Shown: positions 8,101 through 16,235 of the stretch, piece by piece | Layout: each line of letters opens with the position of its first letter | How positions within the stretch are numbered: the stretch's first letter is position 1 | DNA from: Schwartzia sp. (in: firmicutes) | GTDB taxonomy: Bacteria; Bacillota; Negativicutes; Selenomonadales; Selenomonadaceae | Length of the DNA: 45,710 nt | Direction: 5' to 3' | NCBI GenBank assembly: GCA_017444395.1 | Contig: JAFSWT010000050.1 | Span: forward strand, 1-45,710 | The notes under the pieces: generated by a model | What the model saw: only the letters and a program-made list of their open reading frames with translations | Databases searched by the model: none | What the model was told of the DNA's origin: nothing | Position numbers and translations under genes: made by a program

Positions 8101-11100
8101 TACTTTCATCAAGCGCCCCGTCTTCACCACCATGTTCATCCTGGTGCTGGTGGTCTTCGGCATCCAGTCCTACCCCAGCCTCGGCGTCGATCTCTACCCC
8201 GACGTCGAGCTGCCCATGGTGGCGGTCACCGTCACCTACGAGGGCACGGCACCGGAGGAAATGGAGACATTGGTCACGAAGCCCATCGAGAACCGCGTGA
8301 GCCAGGTCTCCGGCATCAAGACCATCACCTCCACCATCCGCGAGGGCTTCTCCCAGACGATGCTGGAATTCGAGATGGGCGTCGACCCGCGCCAGATGGC
8401 CAGCGAGGTTCGGGAAAAGGTGGCCGGCGCCCGCCGGATTCTGCCCGATGACATCGACGAGCCGGTGGTGCAGCGCTTTGACATCGCCTCCCGCCCCATC
8501 GCCTCCTATGTCTTTTCCTCCGAGGTACGCACCCCCAGCGAGATCCGGCGGATGCTCAGCGACGTGGTGGTGGACGAGCTCCGGATGCTGGACGGCGTGG
8601 CCGACGTCAACGTCCTGGGCGCCAGCGAGCGCGCCATCAAGGTACACGCCGACTCGGAAAAGCTCAAGGAGTACGGCATCTCCTTCCAGACAATCCTCCA
8701 GAAAGTCAACGCCGCCAACCTCAACACGCCGGGCGGCAAGATCCGCGATGACAACAACACCATCACCGTCCGCACCGTGGGCAAGTTCAACTCGGTGGAC
8801 GATTTCAAGCAGATCGTCGTCGCCAACCACGACGGCAAGCCCGTGCTCCTCACCGACGTGGCCGAGGTCCTCGACGCCTGGGAGGATGAGGAAACCTTCG
8901 CCCGGCTGAACGGCAAGCCGGCGGTGATGATGAACCTCCGCAAGCAGTCCCGCACCAACACCGTCGAGGTCACCGACGAGGTCAACCAGGCCCTCAAAAA
9001 AATCGTCGGGAACGAGCTGCCCCCCGACATCATCATGCGGACGGGCATGGACCAGTCGCGCTACGTCCGCGAGAACGTGGCCGACGTCTGGAACACCATC
9101 CTCTTTGGCGGCTTTTTGGCGCTCGCCATCACCTATATGTTCCTGCGGGACATCCGGGCCACCATCATCGGCGGCCTCTCCATCCCCACCTCCATCGTCG
9201 CCACCTTCTTCCTGATGAAGGTCATGGACTTTTCCCTCAACAATATGTCGCTGATGGGCCTGTCGCTGGCGGTGGGCTTCCTGATCGACGACGCCATCGT
9301 GCTGGTGGAGAATGTCTTCCGCCACATGGAAATGGGCAAGAACCCGTTCCTGGCCGCCGGCGACGCCACCAAGGAGCTGGTGCTGGCCATCCTCGCCACC
9401 TCCATGTCGCTTCTGGCCGTGTTCGTCCCCATCGGCAGCATGGGCGAGACCGTGGGCCAGTTCTTCAAGCAGTTCGGCCTGACGGTGGCCTTCGCCCTCG
9501 TTTTCTCCACCGTCGCCGCTTATTCGCTGATTCCGATGGTATCAGCCTACTGGCTGAAAGCTCCGGGAACGGCGGAAACAGCCTCGTCCCGCCCGGCGTT
9601 CCTCACCCGGTTCCTCGACTGGTTCAACCGGGGCTTCGAGGCCGTCCGGGCCATGTACAACGACCTCATGGCCTTCGCCGTGCGCCATCCGAAGAAAATC
9701 ATCGCCGGGGCGCTGGCGACATTGCTTTTCAATCTGTTCCTGCTGCCCTTCGTCGGCACCGAGCTCCAGCCCGTCTATGACTCCGGCGAGTTCCGGGTGA
9801 ACCTCAAAGGCCCGGCCGGCACCGGCCTCCGGCAGATGGCCCGCTGGTCAAAGCCCCTGGAAGAGATCATCATCGCCCAGCCGGAGGTCGCCACCACCGC
9901 CATGTATCTCGGCGGTACCCGCACCCCGGTCAACGAGGGCAGCATCATGGTAAAGCTGAAGCCCCTGGAAGACCGCGACCGCGGGATGCTCGCCATCATG
10001 GCGGAGCTGCGGCGCGCCTTCGCCGACGTTGGCGTCATGCAGGTCGGCGTCGTCACCAACCAGGGCAGCCGCGGCGACCCCCGGCCGGTGCAGATCGGCC
10101 TCCGGGGCAGCGACATCAAAAAACTCAGCGGCTACGCCGAGCAGTTGGCGGAAATGATCCGGCAAGTCCCCGGCGCCACCGACGTCGAAGTCATCGGCAT
10201 CGACCCCGAGCCCGAAGTCATCATCCGCCTCGACCAGCGCCGGGCCAGCGACCTCGGCCTCGACAACACCAGCGTCGGCACCGTCGTCCAGTACGCTTTC
10301 CAGGGCAAGAGCACCGGCCATTCCTACACCATCGGCAACAACGACTACGACATCATCCTGCAGCTCGACAAGGCGAACCGCCGTACGCTGCAGGACGTGG
10401 CCGATCTCATGGTCTCGGCGGCGGACGGGCGCTTCGTGCGGCTCGGCGACGTAGCCGAAGTGCGGCTCGGCTCCGGCCCCACCCGCATTGACCGCGAAGG
10501 CCGGCAGCGCCAGATTGCCGTCTATGCCAACGCCGTCGGCACCTCTCCCGGCGACCTTCTGAGCAAGATCCAGAATGACCTGATCCCCGAGCTCAACATG
10601 GATCTCGGCTACCGCTACAAGCTCATCGGCGATTCCGACATGATGTCCCGCGTCTTCAGGGAAGTCGTGAAAGCCGTCGTCCTCGCCATTGTCCTCATTT
10701 ACATGGTGCTGGCGGCGGAGTTCGAGAGCTTCAGCCAGCCTTTCGTCATCATGATGAGCCTGCCGTTTGCCATCATCGGTGCCGTGCTGGGCCTTTTGGT
10801 GGCGAACCAGACCGCCAACATGATGTCGCTGATCGGCTGCACCATGCTGCTGGGCCTCGTCACCAAGAACGCCATCCTGCTCATCGACTACGCCAACCAA
10901 GCCCGGGAGCGCGGCCTCGGCATCCGGGAGGCGGCGCTCGAAGCCTGCTCGCTCAGGCTGCGGCCCATCTTCATGACGACGCTCTCGACGCTCCTGGGTA
11001 TGCTGCCCATCGCGCTGGGGCTGGGCTCCGGCGCCGAGCTGCGTCAGTCCATGGGCGTCGTGCTCATCGGCGGCCTCACCACCTCGACGCTCCTCACCCT

Positions 11101-11179
11101 CGTCGTCGTGCCCCTCATCTACATCCTGACCGAGGAATTCAAGGAGAAGCGGGCGCAGGCGAAAGCGGAGACAACCTGA
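8093..11179 (+). CDS. RND family efflux transporter permease (AcrB/MexB type)
   Basis: Inner-membrane, proton-driven multidrug pump of 1028 residues, normal for the hydrophobe/amphiphile efflux family. The start is the ATG at 8093 (MIDTFIKRPVFTTMF), not upstream in-frame codons inside the adaptor gene: all members begin with this FIKRPVF motif. The proton-relay residues are present: two aspartates in GFLIDDAIVLVENV (residues 399-400) and the lysine in GLVTKNAILLIDY (residue 925). The two repeated halves, each with a large periplasmic loop, are clear. Only one pump subunit is encoded, as in homotrimeric systems. Drug specificity cannot be predicted. The operon ends at the strong hairpin at 11200-11240. 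Confidence 0.95.
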   Translation: MIDTFIKRPVFTTMFILVLVVFGIQSYPSLGVDLYPDVELPMVAVTVTYEGTAPEEMETLVTKPIENRVSQVSGIKTITSTIREGFSQTMLEFEMGVDPRQMASEVREKVAGARRILPDDIDEPVVQRFDIASRPIASYVFSSEVRTPSEIRRMLSDVVVDELRMLDGVADVNVLGASERAIKVHADSEKLKEYGISFQTILQKVNAANLNTPGGKIRDDNNTITVRTVGKFNSVDDFKQIVVANHDGKPVLLTDVAEVLDAWEDEETFARLNGKPAVMMNLRKQSRTNTVEVTDEVNQALKKIVGNELPPDIIMRTGMDQSRYVRENVADVWNTILFGGFLALAITYMFLRDIRATIIGGLSIPTSIVATFFLMKVMDFSLNNMSLMGLSLAVGFLIDDAIVLVENVFRHMEMGKNPFLAAGDATKELVLAILATSMSLLAVFVPIGSMGETVGQFFKQFGLTVAFALVFSTVAAYSLIPMVSAYWLKAPGTAETASSRPAFLTRFLDWFNRGFEAVRAMYNDLMAFAVRHPKKIIAGALATLLFNLFLLPFVGTELQPVYDSGEFRVNLKGPAGTGLRQMARWSKPLEEIIIAQPEVATTAMYLGGTRTPVNEGSIMVKLKPLEDRDRGMLAIMAELRRAFADVGVMQVGVVTNQGSRGDPRPVQIGLRGSDIKKLSGYAEQLAEMIRQVPGATDVEVIGIDPEPEVIIRLDQRRASDLGLDNTSVGTVVQYAFQGKSTGHSYTIGNNDYDIILQLDKANRRTLQDVADLMVSAADGRFVRLGDVAEVRLGSGPTRIDREGRQRQIAVYANAVGTSPGDLLSKIQNDLIPELNMDLGYRYKLIGDSDMMSRVFREVVKAVVLAIVLIYMVLAAEFESFSQPFVIMMSLPFAIIGAVLGLLVANQTANMMSLIGCTMLLGLVTKNAILLIDYANQARERGLGIREAALEACSLRLRPIFMTTLSTLLGMLPIALGLGSGAELRQSMGVVLIGGLTTSTLLTLVVVPLIYILTEEFKEKRAQAKAETT

Positions 11180-11199
11180 AAGACCTGACGGCAAAGACA

Positions 11200-11240
11200 A
11201 AAGCGCCCTGACCGGTTCAACCCGCCGGTCAGGGCGCTTT
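11200..11240. terminator. bidirectional intrinsic terminator
   Basis: A perfect 16-bp stem (11200-11215 with 11225-11240) and a 9-base loop. A/T runs on both sides give a terminator for the RND operon on the plus strand and for the convergent flavodoxin-fusion gene on the minus strand. Confidence 0.9.
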
Positions 11241-11262
11241 CCTTATGCTGTTTGCGTATGTG

Positions 11263-12351
11263 TCACATCTTCTCCCGGATCTTTTTCAGGTAATCGGCGA
11301 TGGCCTGCCGGGCGACGGGAATATCGCTGCTGTAAACCGTCAGCGGCTCTTCCACCCGGGCTTTCGTCTGCTGGCGCAAATCCGCGATGCTGTCCCCGGC
11401 ACCGCCGCCGCCATGGGTCACGATGGGAATGATCGTTTTCCCCGTCAGCGCCTCCTCCGCCGCGAAGGCCGCCACCGCCGGCGGCATCGTGCCCCACCAG
11501 AGCGGATAGACCAGAATGACGATGTCATAGGTAGCCGGATTCACCCGGGGAAAAACGCGCCAGGACGGCGGCGTTCCCCGCTCCAGCTCCTTTTTCGCCT
11601 GCCGCGTTGTCTCGCCATAGTTCGCCGGGTACTTCACCGCCGTCAGGATGGCCGCCTGATCGCCGCCGGCCACACTCTGCGCCATGGCGGCAATCATCTG
11701 GGCGTTGCCGATCAATTCCCCGGCCTCATCCCGCATCAGCGACGCCCCCGAAACCGCGTCGGCATCCTCGGGGAAGTTCGTATTGCCCACCCGGCTGAAA
11801 TACACCGTCAGCACCCGCCCCGGCAGCGCCGCCTTTTCGCCCTCCACCAGCGCCGCCGGATCGACGACCACCGTATGATACCAGCGGTCGAGATAGGGCA
11901 GCCCGAAGAAGCTCACCGCCGCCAGCAGGAAACCCGCCCCGGCCAGAAACGCGAAGCGCCGGCCCCGGATATAGCGACGGCCGTGGCGCAGCAGATGAAG
12001 GAACAGCAGCACCAGTGCCGCCACCGACGCTCCCAGGTGCCAGGCGCGCCAGTTCGCACCGGCGCCCAGCGGCAGCCACCCCGCCAGCGCCGCTCCCGAC
12101 AACGCCAGCGCCAGCACGCTCCCCGCCAGCAACACGATGTTGGCGAGATTCACCCGCTGGCTGGCGCCCCGGAGATTTTTCCGCAGTGTCCGGAAATAGG
12201 CCTCGTTCGCCACAAGGTGGAGCAACAACCCCGCCAGCAGCAGCACCCCCAGCCCCTCATGGAGCCACCGGGGCAGGAACATCCCCAACAGCCCCGCGAA
12301 AAACAGCAAAAGCAGCGCCAAATCCAGCAGCTTCTTCCCCCGCGTCGCCAT
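11263..12351 (-). CDS. DUF4405-like membrane domain fused to a flavodoxin domain
   Basis: A 362-residue fusion. The N-terminal ~150 residues hold about five membrane segments with histidines in WLHEGLG, LLHLVANE, AWHLGAS and FLHLLRHG, resembling DUF4405/cytochrome b-type membrane proteins that bind heme. The C-terminal ~165 residues are flavodoxin-like: VLTVYFSRVGNTNF is the phosphate-binding loop for FMN and LVYPLWWGTMPPAV the second FMN loop. Arginine/lysine-rich loops after segments 2 and 4 suggest an odd number of crossings and place the flavodoxin domain outside the cytoplasmic membrane. This is a prediction and unusual for flavodoxins. The start at 12351 has GGGAGG 8 bases upstream; the track of codons further upstream is non-conserved. 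Likely an electron-transfer protein; its partners are unknown. Confidence 0.75.
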   Translation of the reverse strand: MATRGKKLLDLALLLLFFAGLLGMFLPRWLHEGLGVLLLAGLLLHLVANEAYFRTLRKNLRGASQRVNLANIVLLAGSVLALALSGAALAGWLPLGAGANWRAWHLGASVAALVLLFLHLLRHGRRYIRGRRFAFLAGAGFLLAAVSFFGLPYLDRWYHTVVVDPAALVEGEKAALPGRVLTVYFSRVGNTNFPEDADAVSGASLMRDEAGELIGNAQMIAAMAQSVAGGDQAAILTAVKYPANYGETTRQAKKELERGTPPSWRVFPRVNPATYDIVILVYPLWWGTMPPAVAAFAAEEALTGKTIIPIVTHGGGGAGDSIADLRQQTKARVEEPLTVYSSDIPVARQAIADYLKKIREKM

Positions 12352-12442
12352 ACGTCCGCCTCCCGTCCGATTCAAACGCGCCGTCTTGCCATAAAACCGC
12401 CCCCAACAGGACAGGAAACAACCGCCAGACAACGCCAGAGAC

Positions 12443-12470
12443 AGTATAACACAAACATCTTTCTTTGCAA
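12443..12470 (-). promoter_or_regulatory. sigma-70-type promoter of the flavodoxin-fusion gene
   Basis: On the minus strand TTGCAA (12465-12470) and TATACT (12443-12448) are separated by 16 bases, about 90 bases before the start codon at 12351. It is back to back with the promoter of the Rpn-type gene. Confidence 0.6.
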
Positions 12471-12497
12471 ACATGTATGTCAATTATACGGCTTCTG

Positions 12498-12506
12498 TGG
12501 TATAAT
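12498..12506 (+). promoter_or_regulatory. extended -10 promoter of the Rpn-type gene
   Basis: TGG immediately followed by TATAAT (12501-12506), 20 bases before the ATG at 12527. The 5' untranslated region would be only about 15 bases, just enough for the AGAGG ribosome site. Confidence 0.6.
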
Positions 12507-12526
12507 AGGCAAAAAGAGGCGGCGTG

Positions 12527-13392
12527 ATGAAGGCGAAGCGCAATTACCGCGATTCCATGTTCCGCAAGCTCTTCAACGACAAGAAAGCCCTGCTGGAGCT
12601 CTATAACGCGCTGGCAGACACGAACTACCGTGACCCGAAAGCCCTCCGGATTGCCACCCTGCGCGGGACTTTCTTCAACGACGTCAAAAATGATGTTGCC
12701 TTTACGTTGGATGGGAAGTTCATCATCCTCTTTGAGCACCAGTCCACCGTCAACGAAAACATGCCCCTGCGTTGTTTGTTTTACGCCGCCAAAATCTATT
12801 ACCGGCTCATTGACGCCAAAATGATTTACCGGGCCGCGCTCTTCAAGATACCGACGCCGCAGTTCCACGTCTTTTATCGTGGCAAGGCCAAACTGCCACC
12901 GACAATGACATTGCGGCTCTCTGACGCTTTCCTCGGGCCCGGCGGCATGATGGAGCTCACGGTGACAGTGCACAACATCAGCCGGGACATCCGGAATCCC
13001 CTGCTAAAAAAAGTAAAACCCTCGACGGCTACAGCTTCTTCATGGACATGGTGGAGAAAAAAGAACAGGACGGCGCCAGCAAGGAGGACGCCATCCGGGA
13101 AACGATCGGCTACTGCATAGAGCATGGAATACTGACCGATTTTCTGGAACAGAACGCAAGGGAGGTCACTGATATGATCAGCATGAAATGGGACGAAAAC
13201 ATCGCCAGAGAAGTCTGGAAAGAAGAGGCTATGGCAGACGGAATGGAAAAAGGAGAAGCCAAAGGCCGGGAAGAGACTTTGGTCGCTAACCTTCGCAGCC
13301 TGATGGAAACAACAAAGTGGTCAAAGACGAAGGCGATGGACTCATTAAAAGTCCCGCCGGCGATGCGGAAGAAGATTGCGCCTTTGCTGTAA
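12527..13392 (+). pseudogene. Rpn-family PD-(D/E)XK nuclease gene, split by a -1 frameshift at a run of seven A
   Basis: The first reading frame (MKAKRNYRDSMFRKLFNDKK, then NDVAFTLDGKFIILFEHQST and NMPLR) is typical of the Rpn/transposase_31-like nucleases. The aspartate of NDVAF and the glutamate-glutamine of FEHQ supply the PD-(D/E)XK core. At A7 (13006-13012) the frame goes off into a basic, unconserved tail ending at 13120. A -1 shift at this run restores the family sequence LKKSKTLDGYSFFMDMVEKK and carries on to the stop at 13392, giving about 288 residues. CTA AAA AAA G fits a bacterial -1 slippery heptamer, so programmed slippage, phase variation, a true mutation and a sequencing error all remain possible. 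Known Rpn proteins are recombination-promoting or antiphage nucleases. Start chosen at 12527 because AGAGG lies 7 bases upstream. Confidence 0.75.
13174..13392 (+). CDS. possible intragenic small protein from the Rpn 3' end
   Basis: Inside the downstream frame of the Rpn-type gene an ATG at 13174 is preceded by AGGGAGGT with a 7-base spacer, a near-ideal ribosome site and better than the one for the full-length gene. Translation from here gives 72 residues (MISMKWDENIAREVW to PPAMRKKIAPLL), rich in charged residues and predicted helical. In studied Rpn systems the 3' end of the gene separately encodes a small protein (RpnS) that binds and blocks the nuclease. The position and signal here fit that model. 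It could also be chance, since Rpn C-termini are purine-rich. If used, it would be made regardless of the upstream frameshift. Confidence 0.5.
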   Translation: MISMKWDENIAREVWKEEAMADGMEKGEAKGREETLVANLRSLMETTKWSKTKAMDSLKVPPAMRKKIAPLL

Positions 13393-13488
13393 ACGGACGC
13401 GACCGGGAAAGGACAACCCGGCGGCCTGTCGCAGGCGACGGCAGGGGACGAAGTGATTTTTTCCGCAGGATAAAGGCCAACGCAAAAG

Positions 13489-13519
13489 CGGCAGTCTGAA
13501 AGCAGGCTGCCGTTTTTTT
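13489..13519 (+). terminator. intrinsic terminator after the Rpn-type gene
   Basis: A 10-bp stem (13489-13498 with 13503-13512, one T-G pair), 4-base loop and seven T residues at 13513-13519. Confidence 0.9.
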
Positions 13520-13597
13520 AAGTTGGCTAAAAAGCGCCAAGGTTCGTTTTTCGAGTTAAGTTTTCCGGAAAATCATCGATAATACATGTGGGAGGCG

Positions 13598-13618
13598 ATG
13601 CCTATGGGCACGGAATGA
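13598..13618 (+). other. tiny upstream reading frame MPMGTE
   Basis: GGGAGGCG followed by ATGCCTATGGGCACGGAATGA lies about 95 bases before the gene at 13712. The second ATG is the better spaced start and would give a four-residue peptide. Nearly the same arrangement occurs at 31275-31292. It may be a leader peptide or just a shared leader motif. Confidence 0.3.
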
Positions 13619-13711
13619 CAATTACCCCTGCCGAATAAACAACTATGCCGCTTGGACCGTTTTGGAGAGCGGCGCAACCCGGAATGACGGAAGGGCTGCG
13701 GAAAGGAGACT

Positions 13712-14446
13712 ATGGATTCGTCAATCTGTTGTAACACGGGCATCTCACGCGCCTTTTCGTGTTGCCCGCCATCGAGCACAGGGACACTGCTGCACACCGG
13801 GGGCGGCATGTCCTTCCATGAAGCGCTGCGCGCGGCGCCAACGGCAGCATCAAAGCCGGCGGAAACCGTGGGAAATGTACCGGATGGGTTGAACCTGCTG
13901 CGAGCGCTGGCGGGAATTTCATCGGCAACCGAGCCGGAGGTTTTTGCCAATAGCGATGCCTACGCAAAGCACCTCACGGAGAAATTCAGCGTCCGCGTAA
14001 CCGTAAAAGCGTTTGGCAAGGACCAGGAAAGCCTGGACGCCCTTGGACGCAACATGAGCGGCAACGACGTGGTAATCGCGCCGAACATCCTGGACGAAAT
14101 GGCAACAAACCGGGATAAAGCGCGGTATTACGAGCAGAAAATCCAGTACTATTTCGACCATATCCCGCAGTGGAAGACGGAGTGCGCGGCCATGGGGCTG
14201 ACCTACGAGCCTTGCGGCGTAGCCATCCACGAGGACGGAACGGTGTATTACATCGGCGGCGGCACCGAAACGCCGGAACGCAAGGCAAAAATCGCGGCCG
14301 CCCAAAAAGCGAAGCGCGAGAAGAAACTCCGGCACTGGCAGGAGCAGCAGGCGTATAGTCGCAAACTGATTCAGCAAAAACAAATCATGGCGTCAGCCAT
14401 CGCCGCTGAAATATCGGTCATCACGACGGACACCCGACTATCGTAG
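13712..14446 (+). CDS. DUF6033-like protein of unknown function
   Basis: The 244-residue protein has a recognisable core: FSVRVTVKAFGKDQESLDAL, GNDVVIAPNILDEMATN, ARYYEQKIQYYFDHIPQW and CGVAIHEDGTVYYIGGGTE. This resembles DUF6033-type proteins found in anaerobic Firmicutes, whose function is not known. The last ~60 residues are a charged helix rich in lysine, arginine and glutamine. The ATG at 13712 has AAAGGAG just upstream; an internal ATG at 13808 (MSFHEALRA) is a possible alternative because the first 32 residues are cysteine/serine-rich and unlike the rest. It stands alone between two terminators and is followed by the hairpin at 14545-14579. Confidence 0.7.
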   Translation: MDSSICCNTGISRAFSCCPPSSTGTLLHTGGGMSFHEALRAAPTAASKPAETVGNVPDGLNLLRALAGISSATEPEVFANSDAYAKHLTEKFSVRVTVKAFGKDQESLDALGRNMSGNDVVIAPNILDEMATNRDKARYYEQKIQYYFDHIPQWKTECAAMGLTYEPCGVAIHEDGTVYYIGGGTETPERKAKIAAAQKAKREKKLRHWQEQQAYSRKLIQQKQIMASAIAAEISVITTDTRLS

Positions 14447-14544
14447 CGAAAACATAATCTGCCGCCTTTTCGCCGCGCAGAGAAGCGTCTTGCGTGGAGC
14501 GCCTCTTCATTCCTCCTGCCACGCCAAAGCGCCCCTTTTACCCC

Positions 14545-14579
14545 AAAAGGCCCCTGCCTTGTTACGGCAGGGGCCTTTT
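14545..14579. terminator. bidirectional intrinsic terminator
   Basis: A perfect 14-bp stem (14545-14558 with 14566-14579) with AAAA/TTTT at the ends and a 7-base loop. It separates the convergent genes ending at 14446 (plus) and 14586 (minus). Confidence 0.9.
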
Positions 14580-14585
14580 CCGTCT

Positions 14586-15005
14586 TTATTTCCGCTTTTG
14601 TTCATCGATGATTTTTCGCACGGTGTCTCTTTGCCCGCCGGGCTTTGCCTCTGCCGCCACCACTTCTTCCAGGGTGTCCAGGGCGAAGTTTTCCGCCCGC
14701 TTGTAGCCATTGACGGCGCGCCGGATCTCGTCGCGGAGGTCTTCCGGCAGGGCTTCATTGGCTGCCAGCGCGTCCATGTAAGCCAGCTTGGCGTCGGTTA
14801 CCTTCGACGCGAGTTCGCTGCGGGAAAATTTCCGCTTCCAGTCCCGGTAGCGCTCGCCCAGCGCCTTCTCCTCCGGCGTGAGGGCATCCCCGAACTCCTT
14901 TTCGGCCCGGTTCATCAGCTTGTCAAGCGCTTCGTCCGCCTGATACGTCTTGACGCCGCCCTTCACAATGCCCTTCACGACTTTCGCTACGCCAAAAAGC
15001 CCCAC
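14586..15005 (-). CDS. small charged hypothetical protein
   Basis: The 139-residue protein starts at a GTG preceded by AAAGGAG at good distance. The N-terminus (GLFGVAKVVKGIVKGGVKTY) looks like a short amphipathic or glycine-rich helix. The remainder is highly charged and predicted helical (EALDKLMNRAEKEFGDAL, YRDWKRKFSRSELASK, RRAVNGYKRAENFALDTLEE). I recognise no family. It follows a frameshifted small gene by 30 bases and both share strong ribosome sites, so they probably form one transcript. Small size, charge and location among small genes with no metabolic partner suggest an accessory role, which remains unknown. Confidence 0.65.
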   Translation of the reverse strand: MGLFGVAKVVKGIVKGGVKTYQADEALDKLMNRAEKEFGDALTPEEKALGERYRDWKRKFSRSELASKVTDAKLAYMDALAANEALPEDLRDEIRRAVNGYKRAENFALDTLEEVVAAEAKPGGQRDTVRKIIDEQKRK

Positions 15006-15035
15006 ACTGTCCGCTCCTTTCCGCCGGCATGCGGC

Positions 15036-15210
15036 CTATAAATCAACGTCGCTGATGGAATCAATGACCTTCTCCGCCACCTCGCCGGCAAAATCCGCCG
15101 CCGGTTCCATGAGCTCCCCCCGCGATATAAAGCAGATCGCCCAAAGCGGAGCCCACTGTCCCGTCTGCGTTCCCCGTTGAAACGGAATCCTTTTCCTCCG
15201 GTCCCTCCAT
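15036..15210 (-). pseudogene. small acidic protein gene interrupted by one base in a C6/G6 run
   Basis: An ATG at 15210 follows a perfect GGAGGT with a 7-base spacer and opens MEGPEEKDSVSTGNADG, continuing to GSALGDLLYIAG. At the run of six C (15116-15121, G6 on the coding strand) this frame leaves for a glycine-rich stretch. Removing one base continues as ELMEPAADFAGEVAEKVIDS and ISDVDL to a stop at 15036-15038. The span of 175 bases is one more than a multiple of three. An intact 57-residue acidic protein is therefore likely in relatives. Either mutation, phase variation or a homopolymer sequencing error explains it. Function unknown. Confidence 0.6.
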
Positions 15211-15282
15211 ATCAGCCACCTCCGTCTCCTCTCACCGGCATGTATTCGTAATCAAAAACCGATATACCAGAACAATAATTGA

Positions 15283-15897
15283 TTAAAGCACCGAGCGCAG
15301 GAATGTCCGGTACTTCTCCTGCAGCTCGCCCTCACTGTTCTTCATCGCCCAGCGAAGCACATCGAGACTGGGGCCGTAAGCGAAGGTGTCCGGCGTCAGC
15401 GAGAGCTCACCGGCGACAAGCTTGTCAGCGACCTGGAACCGGACGCGGTTCAGGATCTTCTGGACAGTGGAGGGGCTCATCTTCATGTCCTTGGCGATGG
15501 TGCGGATAGACTTGCCTTCATAGACGTGGGCAACGTAGATGTCCTGGCCCTCCTTGGCGTCATCGTAAACGGCGGGCCGCCCGGGGGGACGGCTGGGCGT
15601 GGCTTCGGCGGCCTGCTGGGCCAGGCGGCAGAGAACCGGCAGGCCCTCAGGATCGATGGCCAGCTCGTGATAAACCTCCACCTGTCCCCGGGAGGGATCG
15701 GCGGCGGTGTCCTCCACCAGTTTCCAGCTATCCGCCTCCTGCAACAGGAGCAACAGGTAATTCTTGTCCTGATTGATGGATAACAGGAACGCGTCATCAA
15801 TATCGACCAGGCGTTTCGCCAGGCGTCGCCGCGCCCCGGTATGAATGGACGATAAGCCTATCCTTCCATAGGTCAGTTTATGTTCTCCCGTAATCAT
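15283..15897 (-). CDS. helix-turn-helix DNA-binding protein of unknown role
   Basis: The 204-residue protein has a clear helix-turn-helix at about residues 131-150 (GKSIRTIAKDMKMSPSTVQK), like those of resolvase or sigma-like regulators. It is preceded by a proline/arginine linker (PSRPPGRPAVYDD) resembling the hinge of site-specific recombinases, but no catalytic domain is present. The N-terminal ~100 residues contain a leucine-rich stretch (NYLLLLLQEADSWKLVED) and match no family I know. A palindrome GTAAC-T-GTTAC lies 28-38 bases before the start codon and could be its own operator. It probably regulates genes, perhaps itself, but targets are unknown. Confidence 0.7.
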   Translation of the reverse strand: MITGEHKLTYGRIGLSSIHTGARRRLAKRLVDIDDAFLLSINQDKNYLLLLLQEADSWKLVEDTAADPSRGQVEVYHELAIDPEGLPVLCRLAQQAAEATPSRPPGRPAVYDDAKEGQDIYVAHVYEGKSIRTIAKDMKMSPSTVQKILNRVRFQVADKLVAGELSLTPDTFAYGPSLDVLRWAMKNSEGELQEKYRTFLRSVL

Positions 15898-15924
15898 GGT
15901 TTAGCCCCCTTGGTGTTATTTACG

Positions 15925-15935
15925 GTAACTGTTAC
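15925..15935. promoter_or_regulatory. palindrome upstream of the HTH gene
   Basis: GTAAC, one base, GTTAC: a perfect 5-bp inverted repeat 28 bases upstream of the HTH gene start and next to AT-rich, -10-like sequence (15941-15950). The position suggests autoregulation. Confidence 0.4.
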
Positions 15936-16235
15936 ATAGATATAATATCGCATTTTTCTTTACTCTGCAAGGGGAAATCGGGAAAAAAAATAGCCTCTGT
16001 TGCCAAAAGGCGAACAGTTGGTCGTCGAAAAAGCAAACAGCGGCTCGAAAATCACATATTGTGGCGAACATAGTTTTTAAATAAGCAGAACGCTTATTTT
16101 ACGCCATTTCGCGCCTATCATCCTGTTTATTTCTTTTTAATTATTGTAATCAACGAGTTAATATACAAACCTGTGTTGCAAATCAGGGCACGTGATGTTT
16201 CTTATTTATTCTCGAATAACAATAACATCTATCTT
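15936..16235. other. AT-rich intergenic region without recognisable gene
   Basis: About 300 bases between the HTH gene and trkH, clearly richer in A/T than the surroundings. A weak TTATTC/GAATAA hairpin near 16206-16219 may help end the trk transcript. No conserved reading frame or RNA was recognised. Confidence 0.5.

Noticed and set aside
9848..11200. A 450-codon frame opposite the RND pump gene
   Set aside because: Antisense shadow of the conserved pump; no ribosome site and no domain.
15283..15897. Site-specific recombinase
   Set aside because: The hinge and helix-turn-helix resemble the C-terminal part of resolvases, but the catalytic serine domain is absent and the N-terminal half is unrelated.
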